Shown here: positions 56,733 through 64,000 of the stretch, piece after piece | Layout of the letters: the number at the start of each line of letters is the position of its first letter | Position numbering within the stretch: position 1 is the first letter of the stretch | NCBI GenBank assembly: GCA_003151515.1 | Contig: PLXS01000006.1 | Coordinates: 1-64,000, forward strand | Direction of reading: 5' to 3' | Length of the DNA: 64,000 nucleotides | Origin: Opitutaceae bacterium | Lineage (GTDB): Bacteria; Verrucomicrobiota; Verrucomicrobiia; Opitutales; Opitutaceae | Notes under the pieces: model-generated | What the model was told of the DNA's origin: nothing | Databases searched by the model: none | What the model saw: the letters and a program-made list of their open reading frames with translations, nothing else | Position numbers and translations under genes: made by a program

Positions 56733-57230
56733 TCAGCGCTGTTGGGCCGGCGCCTTGGCCTGGGCCCTGATCAAGTCGGAAAGCTCCCTCGCCCGGGCGG
56801 CGTCGACCTTTTCATGGAGCGTGTCGTCTATCATGACGACGGGCGCCGTGCCGCAGCTCGCCAAGCACTCGACGAATTCCACCGTGACCTCGCCGTCCGG
56901 CGAGGTGCCGCCGAGCGGGGCCCCCAGCTGCCTCTGGAACTCGGCACAGGTGCGGTAGCTGCCCATGATCGCGCACGAGAGCGTCCGGCACACCCTGATG
57001 TGGCGGCGCCCGATGGGCTTCTGCCTGAACATCGGGTAGAACGTCACCAGCTCGTAGATGTTTATCGGCTGCAGGCCCAGCTTCTGGGCAATCCACTCGA
57101 CGGCCTCGTTGGAGATGAACCCCTGGTCCTCCTGCACGAGGTGCAGGAGCGGCAGCGCGGCGCTTCGAATCTGCGGGTAGCGCGGGATCACGGCGTCGAT
57201 CTTCTCGAGCGTCTCGGGCTTAAGGTTCAT
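56733..57230 (-). CDS. nuoE: NADH-quinone oxidoreductase subunit E
   Basis: Thioredoxin-fold subunit carrying the [2Fe-2S] cluster N1a. The 165-residue protein has the four ligands Cys81 and Cys86 (VCRTLSC) and Cys122 and Cys126 (ECLASCG), with YELVTFYPMF before them. The ATG at 57230 overlaps the nuoD stop by one base (TGATG), so translation is probably coupled; an ATG four codons earlier is less likely. Confidence 0.95.
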   Translation of the reverse strand: MNLKPETLEKIDAVIPRYPQIRSAALPLLHLVQEDQGFISNEAVEWIAQKLGLQPINIYELVTFYPMFRQKPIGRRHIRVCRTLSCAIMGSYRTCAEFQRQLGAPLGGTSPDGEVTVEFVECLASCGTAPVVMIDDTLHEKVDAARARELSDLIRAQAKAPAQQR

Positions 57231-58456
57231 CAGCGGTCGCACTCCCCCATGACGAAGTCAAGCGACCCCAGGATCGCCACGATGTCGGCCACCATGACGC
57301 CGACGCAGAGCTTGGGCAGGATGGAGAGGTTGCAGAAGGAAGGAGCGCGGATCTTGAGGCGCCACGGGACGCCGCCGCCCTTCGACACGACGTAGAAGCC
57401 CAGGGCCCCCTTTGGGTTCTCGGCCTCGAAGTACACCTCGCCCGGCGGCATCTGCGGGCCCTCGGTGACGAGCATGAAGTTCTGGATCAGCTCCTCCATG
57501 GAGGTCAGCACCTTGTCCTTGCGCGGGGCGACGATCTTACGCGCGTCCTCGGCGCTCCACTTTCCCGGCGGGAACATTGCGATCGCCTGCCGGATGATCC
57601 TCACGGACTGGCGCATCTCCTCGGCGCGCACGAGATAGCGGTCGTAGGAGTCGCCGCGCGTCCCGACGGACACGTCGAAATCGTACTGCTCGTAGCCGCT
57701 GTAGGGCTTGTCCTTGCGCAGGTCCAGCGCCACGCCGCTTGCGCGCAGGTTCGGCCCCGTGAGCCCGTAGGCGATCGCGTCCTCCTTCGTGATGACGCCA
57801 ATCCCGGCGGTGCGGTCCATGAATATCTTGTTGCGCGTAAGCAGGTTGAGAACCTCCTCGAGGTTGGGGAGAAACTGGACGCAGAACGCGTCCACGCGCC
57901 CGAGCCAGCCCTCGGGCACGTCGCGCGCCACCCCTCCGATGCGCGAGTAGCTCGTCGTGAACCGGGCGCCGGTCAGCTCCTCGAAGAGTTTGTAGAGCTT
58001 CTCGCGCTCGGTGAACGTGTACATGAACACCGTCCAGGCGCCCACGTCTATGCCGAAGGCCCCGAGCCCGAGCAGGTGCGACGAGATGCGCGCCATCTCC
58101 GCCGTGATCGCGCGGATCGCCTGGCAGCGCGGCGGAACCTCGAGCTTGGCCAGCTTCTCGACCGCGATGGCGTAGGCCATGTTGTTCGCGAGCGGGGCCA
58201 GGTAGTCCAGCCGGTCCGTGTACGGCACGAACTGGTTGTAGGTCATGTTCTCGGCGATCTTCTCGTCGCCGCGGTGCAGGTAGCCGATTACCGGATCGGC
58301 CTTGGTCACCACCTCGCCGTCAAGCTCCAGCTGCAGGCGCAGCACCCCGTGGGTGGAGGGATGCGACGGGCCCATCGAGATGGACATCTTCTCGGCACCG
58401 GCCTCCGCGCGCGCGATCCTGGCCGCCGAGTCTGGAAATGCGTGTTCGGTGGGCAT
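57230..58456 (-). CDS. nuoD: NADH-quinone oxidoreductase subunit D
   Basis: 49-kDa type subunit lining the quinone cavity, related to [NiFe]-hydrogenase large subunits. The 408-residue protein has SMGPSHPSTHGVLRLQLELD (quinone-site His), YLHRGDEKIAEN, and the closing LDFVMGECDR, equivalent to the usual GEVDR end. It starts 15 bases after nuoC, which is a separate gene and not fused to it. Confidence 0.96.
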   Translation of the reverse strand: MPTEHAFPDSAARIARAEAGAEKMSISMGPSHPSTHGVLRLQLELDGEVVTKADPVIGYLHRGDEKIAENMTYNQFVPYTDRLDYLAPLANNMAYAIAVEKLAKLEVPPRCQAIRAITAEMARISSHLLGLGAFGIDVGAWTVFMYTFTEREKLYKLFEELTGARFTTSYSRIGGVARDVPEGWLGRVDAFCVQFLPNLEEVLNLLTRNKIFMDRTAGIGVITKEDAIAYGLTGPNLRASGVALDLRKDKPYSGYEQYDFDVSVGTRGDSYDRYLVRAEEMRQSVRIIRQAIAMFPPGKWSAEDARKIVAPRKDKVLTSMEELIQNFMLVTEGPQMPPGEVYFEAENPKGALGFYVVSKGGGVPWRLKIRAPSFCNLSILPKLCVGVMVADIVAILGSLDFVMGECDR

Positions 58457-58471
58457 CGCGTCCGCCTTCCG

Positions 58472-59098
58472 TCAGGTCCCGGGTTTCGGCCGGCGCTCGT
58501 TCCAGCTCTCGTCCTTCGCCCTCGGCTCGGCGTCGCCCATGTTCATCTGGCCCGCCGCGGCGACGAACGGCCCCCCCGCCATGGGGGCCGCGATCAGGCC
58601 GACCTTCACCTCGGCCGTGATCTCGGCGTCGGGCAGCGGCGTCTCGATGCCGGCGAGAGGGAAGTCCTTGCGCAGCGGGTGGTACGGATAGCCATCCCAC
58701 ATGATGATGCGCCGCAGGTCCGGGTGGCCGGCAAACCGTATGCCGAACATGTCGAAGGCCTCGCGCTCGTGCCAGTCGGCGCCGGGCCAGAGGGCCGCCG
58801 CGCTCGGCAGCTGCGGGGCGGCGTCATCCGGGCAGCTTGAGGCGACCCTTAGGTAGGCGTGCGTCGTCGTCGAGAAGAGGTGGTAGACGACGGTGAACCG
58901 CGGCCTTGCGCCGACGCCCCAGTCCACGCCTGCGACGTCGGTCAGCATGTCGAAGCCTTGGAGGGACTTGAGCGATCCAAGGACGCCCAGGAGGTCGGCG
59001 GCCGGCACGTCGACAGCGGGATGGTCAAGGCTGGCGCGGTCGGTCACGCCGGCCCATCCTACCTTCAGCGCCGCGACGGCATCGGGTGATGGGGGCAT
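58472..59098 (-). CDS. nuoC: NADH-quinone oxidoreductase subunit C
   Basis: 30-kDa type peripheral subunit of complex I. The 208-residue protein carries the family signature HEREAFDMFGIRFAGHPDLR followed by MWDGYPYHPLRKDFPL. The N-terminal 110 residues are the usual variable region; the C-terminal 40 residues form a polar tail. Its ATG overlaps the nuoB stop by one base (TGATG). Confidence 0.95.
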   Translation of the reverse strand: MPPSPDAVAALKVGWAGVTDRASLDHPAVDVPAADLLGVLGSLKSLQGFDMLTDVAGVDWGVGARPRFTVVYHLFSTTTHAYLRVASSCPDDAAPQLPSAAALWPGADWHEREAFDMFGIRFAGHPDLRRIIMWDGYPYHPLRKDFPLAGIETPLPDAEITAEVKVGLIAAPMAGGPFVAAAGQMNMGDAEPRAKDESWNERRPKPGT

Positions 59099-59607
59099 CA
59101 GGCTGTCAGCAGTTTGCTCGCGGATGGCTCCCGCTTCACCTTCTCCTGAAGCTTGATCAGGGCGTCGAGCAGCGCCTCAGGGCGCGGCGGGCACCCGCTC
59201 ACGTAGACGTCGACCGGAAGGATCCGGTCGACGCCCTGCAGGACCGCGTAGCTGCGGTACATCCCCCCGGTGCTCGCGCAGGCGCCCATGGCGATCACCC
59301 ACTTGGGCTCGCACATCTGGTCGTAGATCCGGCGCACCGCGGACGCCATCTTGTAGGTGACGGTGCCGGAGACGATCATCACGTCCGCCTGCCGCGGCGA
59401 GAAGCGCATCACCTCGGCGCCAAAGCGCGCGAGGTCAAAGCGGCTGGCCCCCACGGCCATGAGCTCGATGGCGCAGCAGGCGAGCCCCATGGGCATGGGC
59501 CACATGGAGCTGGTCCGTATCCAGTTGATCACGGCGTCCGCCCGGGAGACCACGACGTCGCCCTCTATCTTGCTGTTGTAAGCCAGTTCGGCGTTGGCGG
59601 ATACCAT
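59098..59607 (-). CDS. nuoB: NADH-quinone oxidoreductase subunit B
   Basis: Holds the terminal [4Fe-4S] cluster N2 that reduces quinone. The 169-residue protein has the tandem cysteines in [10 protein letters not shown] (Cys44, Cys45), then [10 protein letters not shown] and [17 protein letters not shown]. It is the first gene of the operon as seen here; the 78 bases before it are too short for nuoA. The start at 59607 fits the family, and no Shine-Dalgarno precedes it. Confidence 0.96.
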   Translation of the reverse strand: MVSANAELAYNSKIEGDVVVSRADAVINWIRTSSMWPMPMGLACCAIELMAVGASRFDLARFGAEVMRFSPRQADVMIVSGTVTYKMASAVRRIYDQMCEPKWVIAMGACASTGGMYRSYAVLQGVDRILPVDVYVSGCPPRPEALLDALIKLQEKVKREPSASKLLTA

Positions 59608-59670
59608 GGTGTTAAATGGGCAAAAACCACACCACGGTACCGCCCCGTCAAGCTCGCGCAAGAAGGTTTT

Positions 59671-59685
59671 GACGCGGGCCGCGTC
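59671..59685. promoter_or_regulatory. Palindrome between the beta-galactosidase gene and nuoB
   Basis: GACGCGG (59671-59677) and CCGCGTC (59679-59685) are perfect inverted copies around one G. The site starts right after the beta-galactosidase stop codon and lies 63 bases before nuoB. It could be an operator for nuo or a short hairpin at the end of the upstream transcript; there is no T run for a classical terminator. Confidence 0.35.
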
Positions 59686-61779
59686 TTAGGGCCCCGAGAG
59701 CGTCCAGACGCAGGAGTCGGACTCGTCGCGCCCTCCGATGCGGGCCCTGGCGGCTATCCGATTCTCGCCCGGAGCGAGCCTCACGCCGCGCCACTCGAAC
59801 ACTCGCGTGCCGGCCGCATCCGAGAGGGTCCCGATCGGCTTCCCGTCGACCTCCAGCTCGACCTGGGTCGCGTTGGAGTAGACCTTCACGCTGGTGACCG
59901 GGTCGCGCCGGTCGTTGAACCTGCTCGATGTGATGTGCAGCACGGCAGCCTCGCTCCAGTTCGCCTTGTAGAAGTAGTAGGCGTCCTTCATCACCTTGCG
60001 GTCGTAGGTCACCAGGCCCTTGTCGTTGCGCCCGGGGTGGTCGCCCTCGTCCCTTCCGTCCGAGGCGAAGTCGTGCAGGCACCAGATGAACTTGGCCCAA
60101 ACGTACGGCCGCGTTCGTAGGGCTGCCCAGTAGCCCTCGTGGTACAGGCATTGGTACTCCTCGGGGTGGAAGCGCCCGCGGGCCTCGGGCTGCGCGGGGT
60201 CCTGGGCGTGCTGGACTATGCTCGCGCCTGCGCCGTACTCGCTCATACCGAAGCGCGCCTGGGGATAGGCGGCCTTGGTCGCGTCGAGCCAGGGCGCGAA
60301 GTCCGCGATCGCGCCGCGGTACCAGCCGAAGTACTTGTTGAAGGCGACGACGTCGGTGTGCCAGTTCTTGGTGTCCGAGGCCTCGTGGTCGGACGCGTAG
60401 GTCGACAGGCGCGACGGGTCCTCCGCGCGCACGACGCCGGCAAGCGCGGCGATGACCCCGTCGGCGTCCGGCCCGCTCGTCTCGTTGCCCACCCCCCAGA
60501 AGCAGATCGCGGGGTGGTTGTAATTCTGGCGGATGAGCTCGCGCAGCTGCTGCTTCGCGTTCTCGAGGAACTCGGGCGTGGGAAGGGCCCCGTCCACAAA
60601 CGGGATCTCGGCCCAGGCCACGAGGCCGGCCCCGTCGCACCTCGAGTACCAGCTCTGCGACTGTTGGTAGTGGGACACCCGCACCGCGGTGGATCCGACG
60701 TCCATGAGCAGCGAGAAGTCCTCCGCCTCCTCCGAGTCGGAGATCGCCCATCCCTTGTCCGGCCAGTCCTGGTGCCGGTTGAACCCGTGCAGGTCGAGGT
60801 AGCGCCCGTTCAGGATGAACCCCCGGAGCGGATCGACGGAGTAGGTCCGCAGGCCGAGCGGCTGCTCGACCGCGTCCGAAAGAGCGCCCGGGGCGCCGTT
60901 CGCCGCCACGGGGTGCAGCTCGACGCGCACGGCGTACAGGTGCGGGTCCGCCCGGCCGTTCCAAAGGCGGGGATGCTCGATCCCGAGGGTCTTCGACACC
61001 TCGATCGCCGCCCCGGCCTCGAGGTGCGTCCGGAACGACTGCTCCGGGCAGGCGGGCCGGCGCACTCCGCCGCCGGCGTCGTCCGTCACCGTCACATGCA
61101 CGTCGACGTCGCGCGGCAGAGCGCCGTGGTTCTCGAGCTCGGCACGCACGAGGATCCTGGCTGAGCCCGGGGCCACGCCAACCTGATCGATGAAGACGCC
61201 GGGCGAGCCGTGGTCCATCGCCGAGATCTGGACGGGATCGGTCGAGACGAGCGACACGTCCCGGTAGAGGCCGCCGAAGAAGGTGAAGTCGGCCGCGGTC
61301 GGCGGGATGCCGAGGTGCCCGTTGTCAACGCGCACGGCGAGCACGTTGTCGGCACCGGGCCTCAAGACTGCGGTCGCGTCGAACCTGAACCGCGCGAAGC
61401 CGCCCCTGTGGGTGCCCAGGTGCACGCCGTTCACGTAGACGTCCGCCATCAAGCTCGCCCCGTCGAACTGCAGGTAGAGGCGGCGCCCGGCCAGGGACGC
61501 GTCAAGGCTCAGGTGGCGCCGGTACCAGCCCGGGCCCCTCCTGTAGTCCCCGCCGCCGTCCTGGCCGTCGAGCGCGTTCCACGTGTGGGGGAGGTCGACG
61601 CGCTGCCAGGACGCGTCGTCGAAGCCCACCTCCGGCGCCCGGGACTCCTCGCCGCCAAAGAACCTCCATCCGGGATCCAGGTCCAGTATCTCGCGGCCGT
61701 CCGGCCCGGGCCCGGACCTTGCCGCGCGCTGCAGTGCGAAGAAGGCGGCGACCGCCGAGAGGACGCGAATGGCGCGCAT
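59686..61779 (-). CDS. Secreted GH2 family beta-galactosidase-like glycoside hydrolase
   Basis: A 697-residue exported enzyme with a signal peptide (MRAIRVLSAVAAFFALQ). Domain order is that of GH2: sugar-binding jelly roll (about 30-190, DLPHTWNALDGQDGG, DVYVNGVHLGTHRGGFARF), immunoglobulin-like domain (about 190-300), and the TIM barrel with acid/base Glu in GVGNETSG and nucleophile Glu in RFGMSEYGAG. A C-terminal beta domain (about 610-697) follows. It should remove beta-galactosyl or related sugars in the periplasm or outside. ATG 61779 is set by the signal peptide. It lies upstream of nuoB on the same strand but is functionally unrelated. Confidence 0.9.
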   Translation of the reverse strand: MRAIRVLSAVAAFFALQRAARSGPGPDGREILDLDPGWRFFGGEESRAPEVGFDDASWQRVDLPHTWNALDGQDGGGDYRRGPGWYRRHLSLDASLAGRRLYLQFDGASLMADVYVNGVHLGTHRGGFARFRFDATAVLRPGADNVLAVRVDNGHLGIPPTAADFTFFGGLYRDVSLVSTDPVQISAMDHGSPGVFIDQVGVAPGSARILVRAELENHGALPRDVDVHVTVTDDAGGGVRRPACPEQSFRTHLEAGAAIEVSKTLGIEHPRLWNGRADPHLYAVRVELHPVAANGAPGALSDAVEQPLGLRTYSVDPLRGFILNGRYLDLHGFNRHQDWPDKGWAISDSEEAEDFSLLMDVGSTAVRVSHYQQSQSWYSRCDGAGLVAWAEIPFVDGALPTPEFLENAKQQLRELIRQNYNHPAICFWGVGNETSGPDADGVIAALAGVVRAEDPSRLSTYASDHEASDTKNWHTDVVAFNKYFGWYRGAIADFAPWLDATKAAYPQARFGMSEYGAGASIVQHAQDPAQPEARGRFHPEEYQCLYHEGYWAALRTRPYVWAKFIWCLHDFASDGRDEGDHPGRNDKGLVTYDRKVMKDAYYFYKANWSEAAVLHITSSRFNDRRDPVTSVKVYSNATQVELEVDGKPIGTLSDAAGTRVFEWRGVRLAPGENRIAARARIGGRDESDSCVWTLSGP

Positions 61780-62027
61780 GGGAGCATGCCTAACCCTAGG
61801 CGCCCCGCCCCCGCCAGAAGATAGTGGCACCCGCGGCAGGCCGCGGGCCGGAGTCCGGGCATGAGGCCCGTCCGCTAGGCTCTAGCCCTCAGCGAGATCG
61901 GGCATTCCCCTTGGGGACTTTCCGCGGGGCGGTCGGCGCCCGGACACGAGAATCGGTTTGACCCTTCAAGTCCCCATCGGATTTGCTACGCGATTCGCCG
62001 CCAGGAAAGGCTCGTTCCGCGGCTATC

Positions 62028-62118
<91 letters not shown>

Positions 62119-62151
62119 CTTTTTCATAGGGAAGTCGGCTCAGGCTCGCTT

Positions 62152-62178
62152 ACTCTTGCCAGTAATTGTGGCAAGAGT
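62152..62178. promoter_or_regulatory. Perfect 10-bp inverted repeat between tRNA-Ser and integrase
   Basis: ACTCTTGCCA (62152-62161) and TGGCAAGAGT (62169-62178) are exact inverted copies with a 7-base spacer GTAATTG. It starts 35 bases past the tRNA and ends 23 bases before the integrase ATG. It may be an integrase or excisionase binding site, an operator for the integrase gene, or the tRNA transcript terminator (though no T run follows). Confidence 0.6.
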
Positions 62179-62201
62179 GAGTTGACGTGGGGGGTTTCGG
62201 T

Positions 62202-63428
62202 ATGAAGCCAAAGTGTTCGGGGCGATTCACCCTCAAAGCCGTGAATGCGTCCAGCAACGGGTTTGCCTACCAAACGTTCCTGGTATCGGGATGGCTAAAT
62301 GGGCGTCGGGTCAGGAAGCATTTCAAGAGCCGCGACAAAGCCTTGGGCGAAAAGAACGCCTTAGAAGTCGAAGCCGCCAACATCGGAGGCGAGATTCGCG
62401 CCAGAAATACCCGGCTGAGCGCCGCCCAACTGGCCGAGGCCGAACTAGCAATGGCCCGCCTTGGGCCGAAATCCCTGTCGCTGGCGGTTGAATGGTTCCT
62501 AGCCACGTACAAGCCGCCCGTCACTGCCATTGCCATAGAAATGGCTGTGGAGGCGTTTCTAGAGGCCAAGGCGCCCCATATTCGCCCTTTGGCGCTTCGA
62601 GACTACCGGGTCACGTTGAAAGCGTTCCAGGCGGCCTTTCCAGCGCGCAAGGTGCATACTCTCGCGACGGCCGATATCCAGGGCTTTCTGGCCAACCGAG
62701 GCGTCGGAAAGAAGCGGCTGAACAACCTCCGCGGCGACTTAAACGCCTTTTTCGTCTTCTGCCAGGGGGCACCCCGCGAATGGACCCGCGAGAATCCAGT
62801 TAAGCCGATCCAAAAGTACCGGATCGCTCGAGGGATCCCCGAAGTCATTAACGCCGACACGGCGGCCCGGCTTATGGCATACGTAGAGGCATACTCGGGC
62901 GGTCCGAGGACCAAGCAGCCGCCCGGCTTTCTTGCCCCCTACTTCGCACTTTGCCTATTCGCGGGCCTGCGGCCGTCCGTGCCCGACGGCGAAGCCTGCA
63001 AGCTCGGCCTCCAGGCCAACCCCGGGCGATTCATCGACCAGGAAATCGGCGTCATCCGGATCACGCCTGAGGTCGCAAAGACCAATAGCGTGCGCCAGGT
63101 TGCGATCCAGCCGAATCTGGCCGAATGGTTGGTGCGCTATCCCCTGGCAAAATTCCCGATAGTGCGGCAGAACGCGAAGCGCTGGATCACAGCCGTCCGG
63201 ATGAAATTCGCTCTTGGTGATGATGTTCTCCGACACACATTCATCTCGATGCATGTTGCAACGTTCAAGAGCCTTGGAACGGCGGCTCTCGAGGCCGGCA
63301 ACAGCGAAACCATGATCCGGAGACACTACCTTAATCTTGTCAGTGAGGCCGACGCCAACAAGTTTTGGTCGATAAAACCAGGAATGGACGTCGGTACAGT
63401 TACAGAATTAATCGCGACGCCGGCGTAG
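62202..63428 (+). CDS. Tyrosine-type site-specific integrase of a tRNA-Ser-borne element
   Basis: Recombinase that would insert and excise the element at the adjacent tRNA gene. The 408-residue protein has an N-terminal arm-binding region (1-100), a core-binding SAM-like domain (about 110-215), and the catalytic domain with Arg257 (FAGLRPS), Lys293 (VAKTNS), Arg344 (DDVLRHTFIS) and nucleophile Tyr376 (IRRHYLNL). The first His of the HxxR box is Asp341 and the later His/Trp position is Asn367 (EAGNSETMI), substitutions I have seen in verrucomicrobial relatives. ATG 62202 is preferred to GTG 62187. Base composition is less GC-rich than the backbone. Confidence 0.9.
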   Translation: MKPKCSGRFTLKAVNASSNGFAYQTFLVSGWLNGRRVRKHFKSRDKALGEKNALEVEAANIGGEIRARNTRLSAAQLAEAELAMARLGPKSLSLAVEWFLATYKPPVTAIAIEMAVEAFLEAKAPHIRPLALRDYRVTLKAFQAAFPARKVHTLATADIQGFLANRGVGKKRLNNLRGDLNAFFVFCQGAPREWTRENPVKPIQKYRIARGIPEVINADTAARLMAYVEAYSGGPRTKQPPGFLAPYFALCLFAGLRPSVPDGEACKLGLQANPGRFIDQEIGVIRITPEVAKTNSVRQVAIQPNLAEWLVRYPLAKFPIVRQNAKRWITAVRMKFALGDDVLRHTFISMHVATFKSLGTAALEAGNSETMIRRHYLNLVSEADANKFWSIKPGMDVGTVTELIATPA

Positions 63429-63534
63429 TCCTGCACGGTCAAGCTTGGCAGCCATACGGCAGATGTACCTGCCTGAATCGCGCTGCATTGCAATAAAATG
63501 AACGGCTTAGAGTTGACGAGGTCGGTACGGTATC

Positions 63535-63741
63535 ATGCCATCAAATAACCTGTTGGTTTCCGGCGAGCGGCTCCTGGAGCTGATATTCGATGAGGATTCA
63601 AGGCCATCAGCAAGGTGGCTTCACAATCAAAAAAAGAGGCGCGCGATACCGTTCCTTAAGGTCGGCCGTCTTGTTAGATATGACCCCGACCGCGTACGCG
63701 AGGCCCTGAACCAAAATTTCACAGTTGGGAGGGTGTCATAA
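63535..63741 (+). CDS. Excisionase-like small helix-turn-helix protein
   Basis: A 68-residue protein in which SARWLHNQKKRRAIPFLKVG and RLVRYDPDRVREAL form the winged-helix pattern of Xis/AlpA-type proteins (MerR-like HTH_17). Such proteins bend DNA at the attachment site to favour excision, or activate the integrase gene. It lies 106 bases after the integrase on the same strand. The match is short but characteristic and the position fits. Confidence 0.75.
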   Translation: MPSNNLLVSGERLLELIFDEDSRPSARWLHNQKKRRAIPFLKVGRLVRYDPDRVREALNQNFTVGRVS

Positions 63742-63766
63742 GCAAACCACTATGTCCGGTTTGGCC

Positions 63767-64000
63767 TCAACACTCGGCGACTTGGATTTTCTCAACGACA
63801 CACTTCTCATGCCGTCCCTTGCGCACCACCCGCACCAGTCCGCCCAGCAAATGTTCGAAGATCTCGTTGAGGCCCGTGCCTTGAATTTCAACCAGGTGCG
63901 AAGCGAAGGCTAAGACGATAGATTGGTTTCCGGTTGGTCCGCGCAAAGTCGCGGTATTTAGGGCGATCAGCGGAAGCGCTACTGATTCGCCGACTTCGAA
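63767..64000 (-). CDS. C-terminal part of an unrecognised protein running off the right edge
   Basis: On the minus strand one frame is open from the last base of the window to a TGA at 63767-63769, 77 codons without a start, so the 5' part lies outside. The translation includes FEVGESVALPLIALNTATLR, GPTGNQSIVLAFASHLVEI, GLNEIFEHLLGGLVRVVRKG and ends VEKIQVAEC. Amino-acid order looks like a genuine folded domain with alternating strands and a helix. I do not recognise the family. It faces the excisionase-like gene and is probably cargo of the element. A 53-codon plus-strand frame over the same bases is the likely shadow. Confidence 0.6.
   Translation of the reverse strand, partial: FEVGESVALPLIALNTATLRGPTGNQSIVLAFASHLVEIQGTGLNEIFEHLLGGLVRVVRKGRHEKCVVEKIQVAEC

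Noticed and set aside
61958..61963. TTGACC upstream of tRNA-Ser(GGA), and the same hexamer before tRNA-Ser(UGA) at 2172-2177
   Set aside because: Neither has a convincing -10 hexamer at 16-18 bases; too weak to call promoters.
63752..63913. 53-codon plus-strand frame after the excisionase-like gene
   Set aside because: It overlaps the better-looking minus-strand frame that continues past the window edge; one of the two must be a shadow and the minus frame has the more protein-like order.

Overview
The window is GC-rich, densely coding bacterial chromosome. Gene content and protein style (a WxxGxW-repeat secreted protein, a remnant of the tandem beta-repeat surface proteins common in Opitutaceae, an ECF sigma/anti-sigma pair, DUF1634 beside TauE, a long two-part ThyX, few Shine-Dalgarno motifs) point to Verrucomicrobiota, most likely an Opitutaceae-like species. 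This placement rests on recognition of families, not on a search. About 58 protein genes, two tRNA-Ser genes, one gene remnant and two genes cut by the window edges are supported.

Layout. 1-4.1 kb: the first codons of infB (left edge), nusA, a 5'-truncated surface-protein remnant, tRNA-Ser(UGA), a thioredoxin-like protein, a lone receiver protein and a membrane zinc protease. 4.2-9.5 kb: M3 oligopeptidase behind a TonB-dependent receptor, a ferredoxin and a rhomboid protease. 9.5-18.1 kb: glnE, prc, the prfA-prmC pair, a HAD phosphatase and a small secreted lysozyme-fold protein. 18.3-29.1 kb: a GH63-like glycosidase, anti-sigma and sigma factors, an SNF2 helicase, a secreted nucleoside hydrolase-like protein, ettA, a thioesterase-domain protein and a dUTPase-like protein. 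29.3-34.3 kb: a disordered Arg/Gly-rich protein, then murA, ruvB, TauE and DUF1634 packed head to tail. 34.5-45.4 kb: an SDR, a metallo-beta-lactamase fold protein, the cobW-WD40-modB gene set, ftsY, nusB, rarA, a nuclease/phosphatase and thyX. 45.6-61.8 kb: a WxxGxW protein, the respiratory complex I operon nuoB to nuoN (no nuoA) and a secreted GH2 beta-galactosidase. 62.0-64.0 kb: tRNA-Ser(GGA) followed at once by a tyrosine integrase, an excisionase-like protein and a minus-strand gene running off the right edge. This is the start of an integrated element that is visibly less GC-rich than the rest.

How the genes work together. Core functions are transcription elongation (nusA, nusB), translation termination (prfA with its methyltransferase prmC), dTMP supply (dUTPase-like protein, thyX), DNA repair (ruvB, rarA), envelope work (murA, prc, lysozyme-fold protein) and respiration (nuo). 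The most system-like accessory set is the cobW GTPase with a His-rich loop, a beta-propeller protein and an orphan molybdate-type permease, translationally linked at 36.2-39.4 kb. Other points of interest are a ThyX whose signature appears divided between two repeats, a complex I operon without nuoA, terminator-like hairpins placed just before start codons of nusA, the TonB receptor gene and murA, and the tRNA-borne element at the right end.
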